Shown piece by piece: positions 61,456-64,000 of a stretch of 64,000 bases of DNA; the first letter of the stretch is position 1, and every line of letters begins with the position of its first letter. The DNA is from JADZAA01 sp039810485. Lineage in GTDB: Bacteria; Bacteroidota; Ignavibacteria; Kapaibacteriales; UBA961. Location of the stretch: assembly GCA_039810485.1 (NCBI GenBank), contig JBDHXA010000002.1, forward strand, positions 35,468 through 99,467. The letters are read 5' to 3'. The position numbers were made by a program, and so were the translations under genes. The notes below the pieces were generated by a model that was not told the DNA's origin, ran no database searches, and worked only from the letters and a program-made list of their open reading frames with translations.

Positions 61456-63330
61456 ATGAACAATATTATCTCTGTTCAAGATTTTTTCCGCAATCCTAAT
61501 ACTCGCAATTTCGTTCTGTCGCCAGACGGCAATCACATAGCTTTTCTAAAGAACATCAACAATCGAATGACTCTTCATGTTAGCGCATACAATGGAGAAT
61601 ATGAAAAGATATTAGTACAGCCCGGTGATAGGGATCTCGTAGAAATTTTCTGGGGCAATAACGATATTGTGCTGTACATTATTGATACCGGAGGAGATGA
61701 GAATAATCACACATATTCTGTATCAATTAGCACAGGCGAAGTTCGCAATTTAACTCCTTTTCAAGGGGCTTTCGCTGTTGCATCACAACGCTTATACAAT
61801 GATGACAATTGCTTTTTCTTAGCGAGTAATAAGCGCATGGCATCGGTAATGGACATGTACAAGCTCAATATTACAACCGGCGAAATAGATATGCTTTATG
61901 AGAATAATGAATCGTTTGTCGGCTTTCAAACAGATTACAACGATATAATACGATTGGCTTTTGCCTCCGATGGTGCGCATACATATACCTATCATAGAAA
62001 AACATCTGATGAAAAATTCTCTTTACTTTTTGCACCGAACGCAAATGAAAAATTCACCGTTTATAATTTTGCCGAAGACAATCGGCATATTTATGTTGGC
62101 GCTCATAATGGTCGAGACAAAGCGGGTATTTATCTTTTTGACACAGAAACTTCGGAATTTATCAAAGAAATATTATACGATTCAGAATTTGATGTTGCTC
62201 TTGATATGCCGCACTTTGGCAGAATGTTGTTTTCTCGAAAGCAACGAGTTCCTATTTGTATTCAATATCAGCGAGATTATCCTACTTCGATAGCAATAGA
62301 CGATTACTATAAAACTATTTTCGATAACGTCAAAAAATATATAGGGAGCTCTAATATTAATTTAAATCTCAATTCAGTGAATGAAAATGAAACTATTTTT
62401 ACATTTATAGCATCGACCGACAAACAGCCCAAAGTTGAATACTTGTACAATAGCTTGACTAATGAATTAAGATTGCTGAAAGAAAAATCTGCACACTTGC
62501 CCCAAGAACAAATGTGTGAAATGAAGCCTATTAAATATAAATCTCGCGACGGCTTTGATATTCATTCGTATTTAACTCTGCCCATTTTAACTGAGCCAAA
62601 AAATCTTCCAGCTATTATTTTACCGCATGGCGGGCCAAATTTTGTACGAGACGTGTGGGACTGGAATCCGCTTGTACAATTCCTAGCTAATAGAGGATAT
62701 GCGGTTCTGCAGCCAAATTATCGCGGTTCGGATGGCTATGGAAAAAAGTTTTTCGAAATATGCTTCAAGCAATGGGGACGCACCATGCAAGATGATATAA
62801 CCGACGGAGTGCTGTGGCTTATTGAACAAGGAATAGCCGATAAAGAGAGCATTGGAATAATGGGAGGTAGCTATGGAGGATATGCAGCTCTTGCAGGAGT
62901 TACATTCACTCCCGATCTTTATCATTGCGGCGTAAGCATTGTTGGAATAAGCAATTTATTTACATTTATTGAATCTATTCCGGCTTATTGGGAGCCATTG
63001 CTCAAAGCAATGTATGAACGCATCGGTCATCCTGAACTTGATAAAGAAATACTCTATAATGCTTCGCCCTTATTTTTTGCTGATAAAATTCGAGTTCCCA
63101 TGCTTATTGCTCAAGGCGCTAATGATCCCCGTGTGAAACAATCTGAGGCTGATCAAATTGTTGCAAAACTTCGCAGTTCAGGAAAAGAAGTCGAATATAT
63201 CCTAAAAGAAAATGAGGGGCATGGCTTTCAGAATGAAGAAAATAAATTTGAACTTTTCGAAGTTGTCGAGAGATTTTTTGCTAAACATCTTGGAGGAAAA
63301 AGTTTTACAAATGCAACTATGCTGCAATAA
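61456..63330 (+). CDS. Prolyl oligopeptidase-family (S9) peptidase
   Basis: The 624-residue protein has an N-terminal beta propeller (VQDFFRNPNTRNFVLSPDG and further blades to about residue 350) and a C-terminal alpha/beta hydrolase with NYRGSDGYG, the nucleophile Ser472 (GGSYGGYAAL), Asp557 (AQGANDPRV) and His589 (NEGHGFQ). No signal peptide is evident, so it is likely cytoplasmic. It cleaves short peptides, as dipeptidyl- or acylaminoacyl-peptidase. It converges on the 3-methyladenine glycosylase gene, their stop codons being adjacent. Confidence 0.92.
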   Translation: MNNIISVQDFFRNPNTRNFVLSPDGNHIAFLKNINNRMTLHVSAYNGEYEKILVQPGDRDLVEIFWGNNDIVLYIIDTGGDENNHTYSVSISTGEVRNLTPFQGAFAVASQRLYNDDNCFFLASNKRMASVMDMYKLNITTGEIDMLYENNESFVGFQTDYNDIIRLAFASDGAHTYTYHRKTSDEKFSLLFAPNANEKFTVYNFAEDNRHIYVGAHNGRDKAGIYLFDTETSEFIKEILYDSEFDVALDMPHFGRMLFSRKQRVPICIQYQRDYPTSIAIDDYYKTIFDNVKKYIGSSNINLNLNSVNENETIFTFIASTDKQPKVEYLYNSLTNELRLLKEKSAHLPQEQMCEMKPIKYKSRDGFDIHSYLTLPILTEPKNLPAIILPHGGPNFVRDVWDWNPLVQFLANRGYAVLQPNYRGSDGYGKKFFEICFKQWGRTMQDDITDGVLWLIEQGIADKESIGIMGGSYGGYAALAGVTFTPDLYHCGVSIVGISNLFTFIESIPAYWEPLLKAMYERIGHPELDKEILYNASPLFFADKIRVPMLIAQGANDPRVKQSEADQIVAKLRSSGKEVEYILKENEGHGFQNEENKFELFEVVERFFAKHLGGKSFTNATMLQ

Positions 63331-63923
63331 TTATATGATTTTTACCAGAAACTGCTTGTGATGACGGAATAAAAACCGAAATGGCAATTCTAATGACTTC
63401 GTAATGACAAAGCTCAGTGACACTGCAATTTGCTTGTCAAATTGTGATAGATTTGCTATAAAAGGATCGTCAGATTGAAAAGAACATCCATCGAAGTCAG
63501 TTGTCAGATTAAATGCTCGCGCCAAATTGCCCGGACCTCGAGATAATAGATATTTTGCACATTTTTATCCCTGAATTTATTCATTTCATAAATGCAGGCA
63601 ATTAGCATTAAAGCTCTCAACAACACAACGCTGCTTATTCCTTCCACTTCGGTAACAACATTAATACAATAGTGAATGCCGTAACTTTTATAAACATAAT
63701 TCAAGCCGCCTGCTTCAAACATCGAACTATTGTGTTTTGTTTTCCCAGACGCTGAGTACGATGCTTCATCTCCTTGATGCAAATATGCTTCTGTTTCTAC
63801 AATGATGCCGGATAGCAAAGAATTTTGCGATAATATTGTTACAAATACAGATCCAAGCAATTCGCGAGCAATTGTTGCAGTATCTTGCATATAAAATTCT
63901 CTGTTAATTCTCTGATCTAACAA
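63331..63923 (-). pseudogene. mpg: 3-methyladenine DNA glycosylase (AAG/MPG family), one frameshift
   Basis: The first part, from a TTG at 63923 backed by a strong GAGGGGG ribosome site, reads REFYMQDTATIARELLG, IVETEAYLHQGDEASYSASG, YVYKSYGIHYCINVV and VVLLRA, typical of the AAG family, with the catalytic glutamate in VETEAY. The C-terminal part RGPGNLARAFNL continues in another frame. The break lies at or near five consecutive A (63562-63566 on the minus strand), where one extra base would rejoin the frames to about 197 residues. AAG enzymes remove alkylated purines. It is either a recent pseudogene or an assembly error in a homopolymer. Confidence 0.82.
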
Positions 63924-64000
63924 TGAGCCCCCTCTTAAAAGGTTGTTTATTTTATTGAAGGAAGTTAAAATAAAGATAATAAAATTCGCATATATATTCA

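Overview
The window reads as a chromosomal segment of an AT-rich, Gram-negative, flagellated bacterium of the Bacteroidetes/Chlorobi/Ignavibacteria (FCB) side of the tree. Direct signs are: four large secreted proteins ending in type IX secretion (T9SS)-style C-terminal sorting domains, a full-length PorX-type regulator (receiver plus PglZ domain), an Hc1/histone-H1-like small protein, a SusC-style TonB receptor with a carboxypeptidase-regulatory-like N terminus, OmpA with thrombospondin-3 repeats, and a partial MotB at the left edge. The exact lineage is an inference; a Kapabacteria/Ignavibacteria-like organism with flagella plus T9SS would fit.

Layout. 1-10.1 kb (all minus strand): motB (partial), plsC, an amino-acid catabolism run (hisC-like aminotransferase, 4-hydroxyphenylpyruvate dioxygenase, glutamate dehydrogenase) ending in a terminator, a NYN nuclease-cold-shock fusion, a GT83-type membrane glycosyltransferase and a GlmM-like mutase. 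10.1-12.7 kb (plus): a PHA-granule-regulator-like protein, a coiled-coil outer-membrane protein and a leucine-rich-repeat protein. 12.7-17 kb (minus): a surface-glycan cassette with a cupin, a 989-residue glycosyltransferase/methyltransferase/TPR/FkbM-like fusion and a TylF-like methyltransferase. 17-32 kb: maf, a sigma-54 activator, gpmA, a T9SS-exported peptidylarginine-deiminase-like protein, a 50-bp tandem repeat, an Hc1-like protein, a T9SS-exported subtilase, a FAH-family hydrolase, CtpA, a TatD nuclease fused in frame to a secreted beta-barrel protein, TsaE, PorX and a gamma-carbonic-anhydrase-like protein. 32-44.6 kb (plus): YbdK, a Gly-rich T9SS cargo, a CcmD-like peptide, an M16 protein without its zinc motif, a TonB receptor behind a perfect palindrome, an unrecognised protein, 3-hydroxyacyl-CoA dehydrogenase and OmpA. 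44.6-46.1 kb is an accessory/degenerate patch: a frameshifted GDCCVxC small protein, an IS30 transposase remnant joined to a murC 5' fragment, and two paralogous lipoproteins. 46-64 kb: a 1508-residue YCF48-type T9SS cargo overlapping comB, pepA, a MetH that lacks its reactivation domain, a PAP2/vanadium-haloperoxidase protein, an M24 peptidase, an MltB-like transglycosylase, a RodZ-like protein, an S9 peptidase and a frameshifted 3-methyladenine glycosylase.

How it fits together. The main theme is cell-surface and secreted protein biology: PorX is expected to control T9SS, and four candidate cargos (deiminase, subtilase, Gly-rich/PKD protein, YCF48 propeller) sit within about 30 kb of it. 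A second theme is peptide and amino-acid use (CtpA, PepA, M24, S9, M16, GDH, HPPD, HisC-like). I see no CRISPR array, tRNA, rRNA or intact mobile element. The most unusual items are the in-frame TatD/outer-membrane fusion whose junction doubles as a signal peptide, the PPAD-architecture deiminase, the murC/IS30 chimera in apparently empty sequence, and two gene breaks that fall exactly in homopolymer runs.
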